In this document: positions 1 through 7,302 of the stretch, piece after piece
Layout of the letters: each line of letters starts with the position of its first letter
Numbering within the stretch: position 1 is the first letter of the stretch
Source: Candidatus Sulfopaludibacter sp. SbA3
GTDB lineage: Bacteria; Acidobacteriota; Terriglobia; 20CM-2-55-15
NCBI GenBank assembly: GCA_945861845.1
Contig: CAMAWS010000029.1
Location: 1-13,560 of the forward strand
Reading direction: 5' to 3'
Length of the DNA stretch: 13,560 bases
Made by a program: the position numbers and the translations under genes
The notes under the pieces: generated by a model
What the model saw: only the letters and a program-made list of their open reading frames with translations
Database searches by the model: none
Told to the model about the DNA's origin: nothing

Positions 1-47
1 GGAGTTTCCATTCGGATGCTTCGCTGCTTTCGTTCCAAGGACAATCC

Positions 48-2060
48 TCAATATGCGATTAGTTCCGTGACCTTTGCTCGAAGTTCCTCGACGGATGGGA
101 GCATTTCGTCTTCGAGGGACAAGGCGGAAGGCACAAAACAATCTCTGGCGCCCAGCCGGAGAATCGGCGCGTCCAGATGTTCAAAACACCGTTCCGCGAT
201 GCGCGCGGCAACCTCGGCTCCCCAGCCCAGGGTTATGGAGTCTTCGTGGAGCACCAGGACGCGGTTTGTCTTTCGCACGCTGTTGAACACCATCTCATCG
301 TCCATCGGAACAATCGTACGCAGGTCGATGACTTCCAGATCGAACTCTTCGGCGATTTCCATGGCCGTATAGACCGTCGCTCCCCAGGTGACAATTGTCG
401 CGGCGTTCCCACTCCTCTTGATCCTGCCCTTGCCAAACGGGATCACATAATCCGCGCCAGGGTCCGGCGATTTCGCCGTGATGTGCCGGTAGAGCCTCTT
501 GTGCTCGAGGAAAATTACGGGATCGTCGCAGCGCGCCGCGGTCTTGATGAGTCCTTTCGCATCCTCGGCATTGCTCGGAAAGCAGATGTACCAGCCCGGT
601 GTGTGGGCATAAAACGTCTCCGGGCAGCAGGAATGAAACGGTCCGCCTTTGATCCGGCCGCCGCAGGCAATACGAATCACCATGGGATTCTTCCATGTTC
701 CATTGCTGCGCCATCGTAGTGTCGGAATCTCATTGCGCATCTGCATGAATGCCGGCCAGGCATAGTCGGCAAACTGGATTTCAACGATGGGTTTGTATCC
801 TCCAATCGCCATTCCACCGGCAACACCGGCAATGCTGGCTTCGGCCAGCGGCGAATTCTGGACGCGGTCGGGATACAACGTGCTGAGCCCGCGGGTCACA
901 CCGAACACTCCGCCTTTGGGGTCTGCGATGTCTTCACCCCACATGACGATCTTTGGATTGCGTTCCATCTCTTCGCGCAATCCGCGATTGATCGCCTCGA
1001 TCATCGATATGGTATCGGTCGAAGCATAGTTTGGCGCCGGCTCTGGAAACGAAGGGACGGCGTCGCTAAACACAAATGACATAATGCGCCCGACCGCAGG
1101 CTGGGGCTGGGCGTCTGCTTCGTCGGACGCGCGGTCGATCTCAGCCTGGATCTCCGTGCGGATTTGCGCGACTTGTTCTTCGGTGTAGATTCCATTCTTT
1201 AACAGATATCGCTCGGTCTGCAGAAGCGGATCGCGCTTCCGCAATTCCTTCATTTCAGCTTCGGAGCGGTACTTCATCTGGTCGTCTGACGAAGAGTGCG
1301 ATTCCATGCGAATCACGTCGGCTTCGATCAACACGGGCCCTCCGCCCATCCGCATTTTCTCAATGATGGGAGGAAGCAGGTTATACAACGGTTCGTACCA
1401 TGTGCCTTCGATTCGATATGACGGCATGCCGATTCCAAAACCCTCGGCCATGTCTTTGATGGACGAATGGGTTTGCGCAATTTGAGGAACGCTGATCGCG
1501 TAACCGTTGTTTTGAATGAGAAACAACACCGGCAGCTTTTCGCGCGTCGCCCAGTTCAGAGCCTCGAAAAATTCACCTTCACTGGTGGCGCCTTCGCCCG
1601 AAGATACGTAGACAACCGCGCCCTTGCCTTGCTTCTTCGCCGCCTTGGCCGCGCCGACGGCAATCAGATACTTCGTGCCGGTGCAAGCCGTGCCGGAAAC
1701 CAGGCGCAGATCGAGGGAAGAGAAATGCTCCGGCATGTTCCGCCCATTGGAACTGGGATCGCCTTCGCGGCTCAGCATGTGAAGGAAAATGTCTTTGGCC
1801 GGCATGCCCAGCGCATAGGCAACAGCCTTTTCGCGATAGTAGGTGAAGAACCAGTCCAGCCCGGGCTTCATCAACATCACCGTTCCAATCTGGACTTTCT
1901 CGTGGCCGCGCGTGGAAGCGTGAAATGACACCTTCCCCTGCCGTGCCAATATCTTCAGGCGCTCTTCGATGAAATACACGCCAAGCATCTTTCGATAGAG
2001 TTCGATGGCGACGGGATCGGGGACAGAACTCTGGATGGACTCCTTGCTCTTCTCGTCCAT
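48..2060 (-). CDS. Fused 2-oxoacid dehydrogenase E1 (alpha+beta), branched-chain type
   Basis: This 670-residue protein is a single-chain thiamine-diphosphate E1 component, predicted to decarboxylate branched-chain 2-oxoacids and pass the acyl group to a lipoyl E2 in the cytoplasm. The alpha half (about residues 15-325) carries the ThDP/Mg motif GEGATSEGEFFEALN at 155-169 closing with NN at 184-185, and the loop HSSSDD at 255-260, whose HS-SDD pattern is typical of branched-chain E1 alpha. The beta half (about 350-670) shows WGEDIADPKGGVFGVTRGL at 374-392, SPLAEASI at 403-410, and PETFYAHTPG then FLEHKRLYR, classic E1 beta signatures. The first motif residue pair is GE rather than the usual GD. 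I chose the ATG at 2060 because AGGAGG lies 7 nt upstream; a longer in-frame start at 2165 has no such site and adds 35 unlike-family residues. Substrate is inferred from the HSSSDD loop; pyruvate is the alternative. The E2 gene is not visible. Confidence 0.9.
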   Translation of the reverse strand: MDEKSKESIQSSVPDPVAIELYRKMLGVYFIEERLKILARQGKVSFHASTRGHEKVQIGTVMLMKPGLDWFFTYYREKAVAYALGMPAKDIFLHMLSREGDPSSNGRNMPEHFSSLDLRLVSGTACTGTKYLIAVGAAKAAKKQGKGAVVYVSSGEGATSEGEFFEALNWATREKLPVLFLIQNNGYAISVPQIAQTHSSIKDMAEGFGIGMPSYRIEGTWYEPLYNLLPPIIEKMRMGGGPVLIEADVIRMESHSSSDDQMKYRSEAEMKELRKRDPLLQTERYLLKNGIYTEEQVAQIRTEIQAEIDRASDEADAQPQPAVGRIMSFVFSDAVPSFPEPAPNYASTDTISMIEAINRGLREEMERNPKIVMWGEDIADPKGGVFGVTRGLSTLYPDRVQNSPLAEASIAGVAGGMAIGGYKPIVEIQFADYAWPAFMQMRNEIPTLRWRSNGTWKNPMVIRIACGGRIKGGPFHSCCPETFYAHTPGWYICFPSNAEDAKGLIKTAARCDDPVIFLEHKRLYRHITAKSPDPGADYVIPFGKGRIKRSGNAATIVTWGATVYTAMEIAEEFDLEVIDLRTIVPMDDEMVFNSVRKTNRVLVLHEDSITLGWGAEVAARIAERCFEHLDAPILRLGARDCFVPSALSLEDEMLPSVEELRAKVTELIAY

Positions 2061-2067
2061 GGGAAAG

Positions 2068-2073
2068 CCTCCT
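2068..2073 (-). promoter_or_regulatory. Ribosome-binding site fixing the E1 start
   Basis: The minus strand reads AGGAGG followed by a 7-nt spacer and ATG at 2060. This is a perfect Shine-Dalgarno match and decides the start of the E1 gene against the longer in-frame candidate. Confidence 0.85.
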
Positions 2074-2274
2074 GCTTTCATTGTGGCACATGAGGGGCGG
2101 TTACATCGGCGCGGAAGGTTTCGCGCGCAGAAACTGGAGATCGATCGACGTTCCTGGAATTTCAATACGGCTCAGACCGGAGGCTTACGTGAGGCCTGAA
2201 GAGGGAACAAGAACAATGCTATATCCGCTCCTCGTCTCCTCAGCGGTCGTGGGTCACTTTGAAATATCGCAATT

Positions 2275-2463
2275 AGCCGCGGAGCGGCGAAAGAACTTAG
2301 CCACGGGCGTCAGCCCGTGGTCGACTGAACGAACATCAGCACTGCAGGTGCGACATAACGCGATACTTGCATGTTGTGTCGCCCCGTTGGGGCTGGGCAT
2401 AACCTGCTATCTGAATCCACGGGCTTACGCCCGTGGCTAACACTGTTTCGCCGCGTCGCGGCT
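2275..2463. repeat. 189-bp palindromic repeat with double-hairpin terminal inverted repeats
   Basis: The two ends are inverted copies of each other over roughly 46 bp. The outer part AGCCGCGGAGCGGCGAAA (2275-2292) matches the complement of 2446-2463 in 16 of 18 positions. The inner part, 2297-2320, matches the complement of 2417-2440 in 23 of 24. Each inner part is itself a hairpin: CCACGGGC pairs with GCCCGTGG across a 4-nt loop (2301-2320 and 2417-2436). The centre adds GCGACATAAC (2350-2359) against GTTGTGTCGC (2373-2382) and GCCCC-GTT-GGGGC (2381-2393). This is the architecture of a paired REP/BIME-like or MITE-like element. It encodes no protein. No target duplication is evident. Confidence 0.8.
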
Positions 2464-2537
2464 TTTGTGCTGCAAACCAAGAAGGGGTTGCGGTGCGCGA
2501 AAAGTCAGAGTGACTCACTACCTCCTCAGCAGTTTTA

Positions 2538-2566
2538 TTGTCTGCCTGTTTCCGCGCTGATATAGT
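2538..2566 (+). promoter_or_regulatory. Sigma-70-type promoter of the kinase gene
   Basis: TTGTCT (2538-2543) and TATAGT (2561-2566) are separated by exactly 17 bp. Transcription should begin near 2573, only about 3 nt before the ATG at 2576. No Shine-Dalgarno sequence precedes the ATG, so the message is probably leaderless. Confidence 0.6.
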
Positions 2567-2575
2567 TTCGGCCGC

Positions 2576-5215
2576 ATGTCCATTACAGCAGGAACCATAT
2601 TGGGCTCCCATGAAATCATCGCCTTGCTCGGTAAAGGCGGGATGGGAGAGGTGTATCGCGCCCGCGACAGGAAGCTGAAACGTGAGGTTGCGATCAAGAT
2701 CCTGCCCGAAGAATTCGCGCGCGATCATGACCGGCTGAGCCGGTTCCAGCGTGAAGCCGAAGTTCTCGCATCGCTCAATCACACCAACATTGCGGCCATC
2801 TACGATCTCCAGGAGGCCAACGGCTTCCGCTTTCTCGTTCTTGAACTCGTTGAAGGCGAGACGCTCGCCGAGCGCATCGCGCGCGGGCCTGTTCCTGTGG
2901 ATGAGGCGCTCGGCATCGCGAAGCAAATCTGCGAAGCGCTCGAAGCCGCACACGAAAAAGGGATCATTCATCGAGATTTAAAACCCGCCAACGTGAAAAT
3001 CCAGCCGGACGGCAAGGCGAAGGTCCTCGACTTCGGGCTCGCTAAAGCTCTGGAAATCGGTCCGGCAGACGTATCGCTGTCCAACTCTCCGACGATGAGC
3101 CTGGCCGCAACCAACGCGGGCGTGATTCTGGGAACGGCGGCTTACATGTCGCCGGAGCAGGCGAAGGGCAAGAAGGCGGACAAGCGGGCCGACATCTGGG
3201 CTTTAGGAGTCGTCCTCTACGAGATGCTCACGGGGCGGATGATGTTCTCGGGCGAAACGGTGTCGGAGACCATGGCGGCGGTCATGATGAAAGAACCGGA
3301 CTGGGGCGCGCTTCCCGCGGACACGCCATCACGCCTGCGCGACCTGTTGCGCCGTTGTCTGGTCAAGGAACCGCGAAATCGGGTGCGCGACGCCGGCGAC
3401 GCCCGAATCGCGATCGAGGAAGCCATCGCGTATTCGGACGTGGTTGCGCCTGCTGGAGATGCCTCGCGGTCCGCGTTACCGGCATCGCGTCCGCTCTGGC
3501 GCCGCGTCTTCCCGGCCGCCGCCATGCTTGCCGTTATCGTTGCGGCCGTTTACATCGCCACCATCCCGCCCATGGCACAGCCCGGGGTGATGCGTTTTTC
3601 CGTCGACCACCCGGACGAAGCCAATTTCAGCGACGCCTTCACCGGAGTCCTTTCACCCGATGGGCAGCGCATCGCGTTTGCCGCGCGGGACGAGGCCGGA
3701 AAAGTTCTCATCTGGATTCGAAGCCTCAGTTCCTTCACGGCGCAGCCCCTGACGGGAACCGACGGCGCGACCGATCCTTTCTGGTCGCCGGACAGCCGCT
3801 TTCTCGGTTTCTTTGCGGACGGAAAGCTGAAGAAGATCGAAATATCGGGAGGTCCGCCGCAAACCTTGTGTGCGGCAGGAAACGGCCGTGGCGGCGCATG
3901 GAACGCGGATGGCGACATTATTTTTTCCCCGAGCACTAACTCACCTCTGTTTCGTGTATCGGCGGAAGGCGGCGAACCGGAGCCGGCGACTACGCTGGAC
4001 TCCAAGAGCTCCGAAGCAAGTCATCGCTGGCCGTCCTTTCTGCCCGACGGACGGCGCTTCATCTACAAGATCAACGCGACAGGAGAGGCAGATGGAGTCT
4101 ATGCCGGTTCGCTCGACTCCGATGAAAAGAAGCGATTGCTCACCGCCACCGGCAATGCTGTGTTCGCATCCGCTGGATACCTTTTGTTCTTACGAGAAGA
4201 TACGCTCGTCGCTCGTGCGTTCGATCCGAAGCGGCTCGAATTTACGAGTGAAGCCGAGCCGGTGGCGGAGCACATCGCGGCCTTCAATAACCTGGGTTCG
4301 TTTTCTGTGTCATCCGATGACACTTTGTTATTTCGAACAGGTGGCGGGGCGGTGACTCAGCTCACGTGGTTTGATCGCGACGGCAAAAACCTGGGTACAG
4401 CCGGACCGCCGGGCAATTACGGTCACGCGGTGCTTTCGCCCGATGAAAAAAAGATTGCTCTGACGCGCGACGGGGACGTTTGGCTCATGGATCTCGTACG
4501 GGGAACCACCACCCGCTTTACTTTCGACGCGGCCCTGGACCAGAACCCTGTCTGGTCTCCGGATGGTTTATCGATTGTCTTCACTTCAAACCGGGAAGGA
4601 GGATCAGCGACTCTGTACCAGAAGGTCTCGAGCGGTGCAGGCAAGGACGAGTCAATCTTAAAGACGCCTTTTCAAAAGGTTCCCTTCGGATGGTCTCTCG
4701 ATGGCCGTTTTATTACATATCATGAGAACGGTCCCACGACCGCGCAAGACCTTTACGTGCTGCCCATGACCGGCGATCGAAAGCCGATTCTCTACCTACA
4801 GACGGAATTCTCCGAATATGAAAACGTCCTTTCGCCGGACAGCCTATGGATGGCATACGCTTCAAACGAGTCCGGCCGGTACGAGGTCTACGTCCAGCCG
4901 TTCCCTGCGTCGGGCGGAAAGTGGCAGATATCCACAGCCGGAGGTGTGCAGCCCCAGTGGCGCCGCGATGGTAAAGAGTTGTTCTATGTCGCGCTCGACG
5001 GCACGCTCATGGCCGCGGATGTCAAGCCCGGCTCGACGTTCGAACCCGGAGTTCCTCATCCTCTGTTCAAAATGAACACACAAGTGTTGACAGCTCGAAA
5101 CAGCTACTCTCCCACTGCAGACGGCCGCCGCTTTCTCGTCAACTCGTTCGTCGACACCGCAACATCCTCGGCAATCTCCGTCGTTGTGAACTGGGCGGCC
5201 GACCTGAAGAAGTAG
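2576..5215 (+). CDS. Transmembrane serine/threonine kinase with PD40/TolB-like propeller
   Basis: This 879-residue protein is a Hanks-type kinase anchored in the membrane, with a C-terminal beta-propeller probably outside the cytoplasm. Kinase features: glycine loop GKGGMGEVY (19-27), catalytic Lys41 in VAIK, Glu60 in FQREAEVL, HRDLKPAN (132-139), DFG (152-154), GTAAYMSPEQA (186-196) and DIWALG (206-211). All catalytic residues are present and it is an RD kinase. One hydrophobic helix spans about 311-333. Residues 340-879 hold repeated blades with SPDG-type turns (LSPDGQRIAFAA at 359, WSPDSRFLGFFA at 403, LPDGRRFIY at 489, LSPDEKKIAL at 620, WSPDGLSIVF at 660, LSPDSLWMAY at 752). The family is expanded in Acidobacteria, where ligands and substrates are mostly unknown. 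It stands alone on the plus strand, so context gives no target. The start is set by the promoter spacing; there is no upstream ribosome-binding site. Confidence 0.92.
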   Translation: MSITAGTILGSHEIIALLGKGGMGEVYRARDRKLKREVAIKILPEEFARDHDRLSRFQREAEVLASLNHTNIAAIYDLQEANGFRFLVLELVEGETLAERIARGPVPVDEALGIAKQICEALEAAHEKGIIHRDLKPANVKIQPDGKAKVLDFGLAKALEIGPADVSLSNSPTMSLAATNAGVILGTAAYMSPEQAKGKKADKRADIWALGVVLYEMLTGRMMFSGETVSETMAAVMMKEPDWGALPADTPSRLRDLLRRCLVKEPRNRVRDAGDARIAIEEAIAYSDVVAPAGDASRSALPASRPLWRRVFPAAAMLAVIVAAVYIATIPPMAQPGVMRFSVDHPDEANFSDAFTGVLSPDGQRIAFAARDEAGKVLIWIRSLSSFTAQPLTGTDGATDPFWSPDSRFLGFFADGKLKKIEISGGPPQTLCAAGNGRGGAWNADGDIIFSPSTNSPLFRVSAEGGEPEPATTLDSKSSEASHRWPSFLPDGRRFIYKINATGEADGVYAGSLDSDEKKRLLTATGNAVFASAGYLLFLREDTLVARAFDPKRLEFTSEAEPVAEHIAAFNNLGSFSVSSDDTLLFRTGGGAVTQLTWFDRDGKNLGTAGPPGNYGHAVLSPDEKKIALTRDGDVWLMDLVRGTTTRFTFDAALDQNPVWSPDGLSIVFTSNREGGSATLYQKVSSGAGKDESILKTPFQKVPFGWSLDGRFITYHENGPTTAQDLYVLPMTGDRKPILYLQTEFSEYENVLSPDSLWMAYASNESGRYEVYVQPFPASGGKWQISTAGGVQPQWRRDGKELFYVALDGTLMAADVKPGSTFEPGVPHPLFKMNTQVLTARNSYSPTADGRRFLVNSFVDTATSSAISVVVNWAADLKK

Positions 5216-5242
5216 AGAAGTGCTATCCTTCACAGGTGGGAG

Positions 5243-5362
5243 CTTTCGGATCGTATCTATCCTCGCCGCTTCCCTCCCGGTGTGCACAAACACCGAACCA
5301 TCGCCGATGCGGCCCGCCAAACAGAAGAATGGGAAAGACTCAACCTCCAGAGCAACCCTCAG
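5243..5362 (-). pseudogene. Possible remnant of a P-II (GlnB-like) protein C-terminus
   Basis: The minus strand keeps an open frame containing AGRIGDGSVFVHTGREAARI (5317-5258). It aligns without gaps to the C-terminal P-II pattern TGrIGDGKIFV....A.RI.TG, matching the GRIGDG, FV and A-RI positions; the usual Lys after GDG is Ser. The frame has no convincing start, is cut upstream by the inverted repeat at 5361, and runs downstream into the antisense of the kinase 3' end. I therefore call it a decayed fragment. A chance resemblance is possible because the stretch is only about 24 residues. Confidence 0.25.
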
Positions 5363-5770
5363 GGATCGCGCAAAAATAACTTGGCAGAATCGTACCGTGC
5401 CTGAACCGAAGCTCCCCTCCTAAGTTAGGAGGGGTGGCTGCGCCGCCAATAAAATATGGCGAAGCATCATTTAAAAAGGCGCAGACGGGGTGGTTCTTCA
5501 ACATCGCGAAGCCACCTTAATGAGCGGATGCGAATGCAAGCCCGACGCGTAGCGTGAGCGCGACAATGCGAAACATGAGGCAAACGGCGCAGCCATCAAG
5601 TAATCAATGTCCACGCAGCGTTCCGAAAGGAACCACCCCGGCGCGGCTGATAAAACGCCGCCGCGCCACCCCTCCTGACTCAGGAGGGGAGTTTCAAAAA
5701 GGAGGCTTCGCGTCATTGATTGAAACAAAACCGCGGCTGCATTCTGCCAAGTTATTTTTGCGCGATCCCT
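5361..5770. repeat. 410-bp element bounded by a perfect 30-bp inverted repeat
   Basis: Positions 5361-5390 (beginning AGGGATCGCGCA) are the exact reverse complement of 5741-5770. The 350 bp between them hold no credible gene but contain the separate palindromic element at 5412-5691. Thirty perfect base pairs at this distance suggest terminal inverted repeats of a non-autonomous mobile element, with another repeat nested inside. I see no target-site duplication at the outer edges (CTC and TAG) and no transposase, so mobility is inferred. Confidence 0.75.
5412..5691. repeat. Palindromic repeat family, copy A (280 bp)
   Basis: The left end CTCCCC begins a perfect palindrome with arms CCCCTCCTAA (5414-5423) and TTAGGAGGGG (5425-5434). 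The right end has arms CCCCTCCTGA (5669-5678) and TCAGGAGGGG (5680-5689) followed by AG. Inside are ACGGGGTGGTTC (5485-5496) and its inverted partner GAACCACCCC near 5630. The copy at 12189-12351 has the same four boxes in the same order but a shorter centre. The extra central DNA here (about 5500-5625) shows no convincing gene. Confidence 0.8.
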
Positions 5771-5782
5771 TAGAACCGAAAT

Positions 5783-5938
5783 CTACCGGTCAAAGGGCAT
5801 TCCCGGCATACGCATGATCGCGGTGGGCTGCTGATACGTAATCTTCTCGCCCTCGATGCGCACAACGAATTGATTTACAGGACCCTGTATCTCTGCATGA
5901 AAGATGGCGGAATTCAGCGCAGGCGACGAGTAATTGCG
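5783..5938 (-). pseudogene. 51-codon C-terminal gene remnant, family unknown
   Basis: On the minus strand a frame reads NYSSPALNSAIFHAEIQGPV, then NQFVVRIEGEKITYQQPTAI, and closes with a TAG at 5785-5783 after MRMPGMPFDR. Amino-acid composition looks protein-like, with alternating hydrophobic strands, but the only Met codons lie near the end. Upstream the frame runs into the terminator of the PQQ dehydrogenase gene in a different frame from that gene. It is best read as the tail of a gene whose front was lost. I do not recognise the family. Confidence 0.35.
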
Positions 5939-5941
5939 AAA

Positions 5942-5977
5942 AAGCAAAAGGGCCGGACGGCTCCGGCCCTTTTGCTT
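5942..5977 (-). terminator. Rho-independent terminator of the PQQ dehydrogenase gene
   Basis: A perfect 16-bp stem (arms 5942-5957 and 5962-5977, core GGGCCGGA) with a CGGC loop is followed on the minus strand by a T-tract (5943-5939). It lies 24 nt past the stop codon at 6001. T-rich sequence also follows on the plus strand, so it could act in both directions. Confidence 0.88.
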
Positions 5978-6000
5978 CTTGTCTTCCGAACGCGAAGTGA

Positions 6001-7227
6001 TTACTTGGGTGTTACGTGAATCAGGCCGCCGAGATCGCCGTCTTCAAGCATCCAGAGTGAGCCATCGGGACCTTCTTCCACATCGCGGATGATTTTGCCC
6101 AAATCCCAGCGCTCGGCCATTTTGGCGCCCCCCTTGCCATCAAAGATGACGCGGCTGAGTAGCATGGTATCCATGCCAGAGATGAAGCCGCTGCCATTCC
6201 ATTGCGGAAAGGTCTTGGTGCCGCGGTAGAACATCAGGTTGCCCGGCGCGATCACCGGTACCCAGTAGATCACCGGTTTGGCCAGGTCGGGCCGTGTGTC
6301 GGGATGAGGGATCTTCACACCGTTATAGTTCTCTCCGTAAGAAACGAGCGGCCATCCGTAGTTCTTGCCCTTCTCGACTAAATTCAGTTCGTCGCCGCCC
6401 TGGGGACCATGCTCGAGTTCCCACAATTCGCCGGTTGGCGAAAACGCCAAGCCGTAGGGCGTGCGGTGGCCCATGGTCCAGGTTTCAGCCGGCGTATTGT
6501 TCGGGCCAGGGAAGGTGTATGTGCTCACCACTTTCGCGGTCTTGGCGGCTTCGGTGTCTCTGGCTGGATCGATCAGGGGAACAGTGGCAGCACCCGTCTT
6601 GCCGAAGTTGGGATTGCCAGGGGCCGGTTTGCCGTCCAGTGTCAGGCGCAGGATCTTGCCTACCGGCTGGTCCGGATCCTGGGCGGGCGTGAAGCGTTGG
6701 CGGTCACCCACCGTCATGAACAGGTACTGGCCGTCCGGCGAGAAAGCGATCTGCCCTCCCTCCTGGCCACCTCTGCCCCTGGGCATCTGGCGCCACAGCA
6801 CCTCGAAATCCCGCAGGGTGGGCGGGGTTGCGGTGAGATCCAATCTGGTGCGCGCCAGCGCCAGGCCCCCGCCATAGTCCCCCGGCTCGGCATAGGTGAG
6901 ATAGATACGCTGGTCGGTGGAGTAAGTAGGCGAGAGGAATACGCCCAGCATGCCGTTTTGGTTTTGCCAATAAACCGGCGGAGTATTCATGACCATCGTC
7001 TTCTGTCCCTGCTGGGTCACCAACCAAAGCGGACCAACCTTTTCGGTGACGAGCATCCGGCCATCGGGCAGAAATGCGATCCTCCAGGGTAAAGTGAATG
7101 TGGCCACCTTGGTCATGTTGAAGGGCAGCGTGGCTTCGGGCTTCTGGTCGCCCGCATTTATCTGAGCCCAGGCCGACGCCGACGCGAGGGTGATGAGCAA
7201 AGCCGCTGTTGCGAATTTCATTTTCAT
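6001..7227 (-). CDS. Secreted PQQ-dependent sugar dehydrogenase-like protein (GdhB/YliI fold)
   Basis: This 408-residue protein has a Sec signal peptide (KMKFATAALLITLASASAWA, likely cut after Ala21) and a six-bladed propeller of the soluble glucose/aldose dehydrogenase family, which oxidises sugars with PQQ in the periplasm. Family signatures are LPWRIAFLPDGRMLVTEK (46-63), TVGDRQRFTPAQDPDQPVGK (172-191), GHRTPYGLAFSPTGELW (253-269) and EHGPQGGDELNLV (272-284, the calcium-site region), then NYGWPLVSYGENYNG. At residue 155 a Gln stands where soluble glucose dehydrogenase has its catalytic His (aligned as QEGGQIAFSPD against HQSGRLVIGPD), and Thr256 replaces an Asn in the HRN motif. Actual dehydrogenase activity is thus uncertain. 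AGGA (7240-7237) lies 9 nt before the ATG. It has its own promoter and terminator and no co-transcribed neighbours. Confidence 0.88.
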   Translation of the reverse strand: MKMKFATAALLITLASASAWAQINAGDQKPEATLPFNMTKVATFTLPWRIAFLPDGRMLVTEKVGPLWLVTQQGQKTMVMNTPPVYWQNQNGMLGVFLSPTYSTDQRIYLTYAEPGDYGGGLALARTRLDLTATPPTLRDFEVLWRQMPRGRGGQEGGQIAFSPDGQYLFMTVGDRQRFTPAQDPDQPVGKILRLTLDGKPAPGNPNFGKTGAATVPLIDPARDTEAAKTAKVVSTYTFPGPNNTPAETWTMGHRTPYGLAFSPTGELWELEHGPQGGDELNLVEKGKNYGWPLVSYGENYNGVKIPHPDTRPDLAKPVIYWVPVIAPGNLMFYRGTKTFPQWNGSGFISGMDTMLLSRVIFDGKGGAKMAERWDLGKIIRDVEEGPDGSLWMLEDGDLGGLIHVTPK

Positions 7228-7260
7228 GGTTGTTTGTCCTTAGCTTCTGAAGCGCTCCAT

Positions 7261-7290
7261 ATCATCTGATCCGGGGAGCGTTGGTGTCAA
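7261..7290 (-). promoter_or_regulatory. Promoter of the PQQ dehydrogenase gene
   Basis: On the minus strand TTGACA (7290-7285, perfect -35 consensus) is followed after 18 bp by GATGAT (7266-7261), a 4-of-6 match to the -10 box. Transcription would start near 7254, giving a leader of about 27 nt that contains the AGGA ribosome-binding site. Confidence 0.55.
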
Positions 7291-7302
7291 TCGTACATTT
7301 CC

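Noticed and set aside
1..11. A possible next gene (E2 subunit?) starting on the minus strand at ATG 11-9.
   Set aside because: Only three codons (MET) are visible and no clear ribosome-binding site precedes it. An E2 gene would be expected downstream of E1, but the sequence cannot show it.
2061..2165. A 35-residue N-terminal extension of the E1 protein from the ATG at 2165.
   Set aside because: There is no ribosome-binding site at 2165, the residues are Arg/Cys-rich and unlike E1, and a perfect AGGAGG precedes the ATG at 2060.
2450..2466. GCCGCGTCGCGGC followed by TTTT as a terminator.
   Set aside because: The loop is too tight for a full stem, and the sequence is the outer block of the 189-bp repeat; it also lies upstream of the kinase rather than after a plus-strand gene.
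2336..2971. A 211-codon minus-strand frame across the repeat and the kinase 5' end.
   Set aside because: It is antisense to the clear kinase domain and reads through the palindromic repeat; composition follows the kinase codons.
6409..7092. A 227-codon plus-strand frame within the PQQ gene.
   Set aside because: It is the antisense shadow of a gene with clear family motifs and a signal peptide on the other strand.
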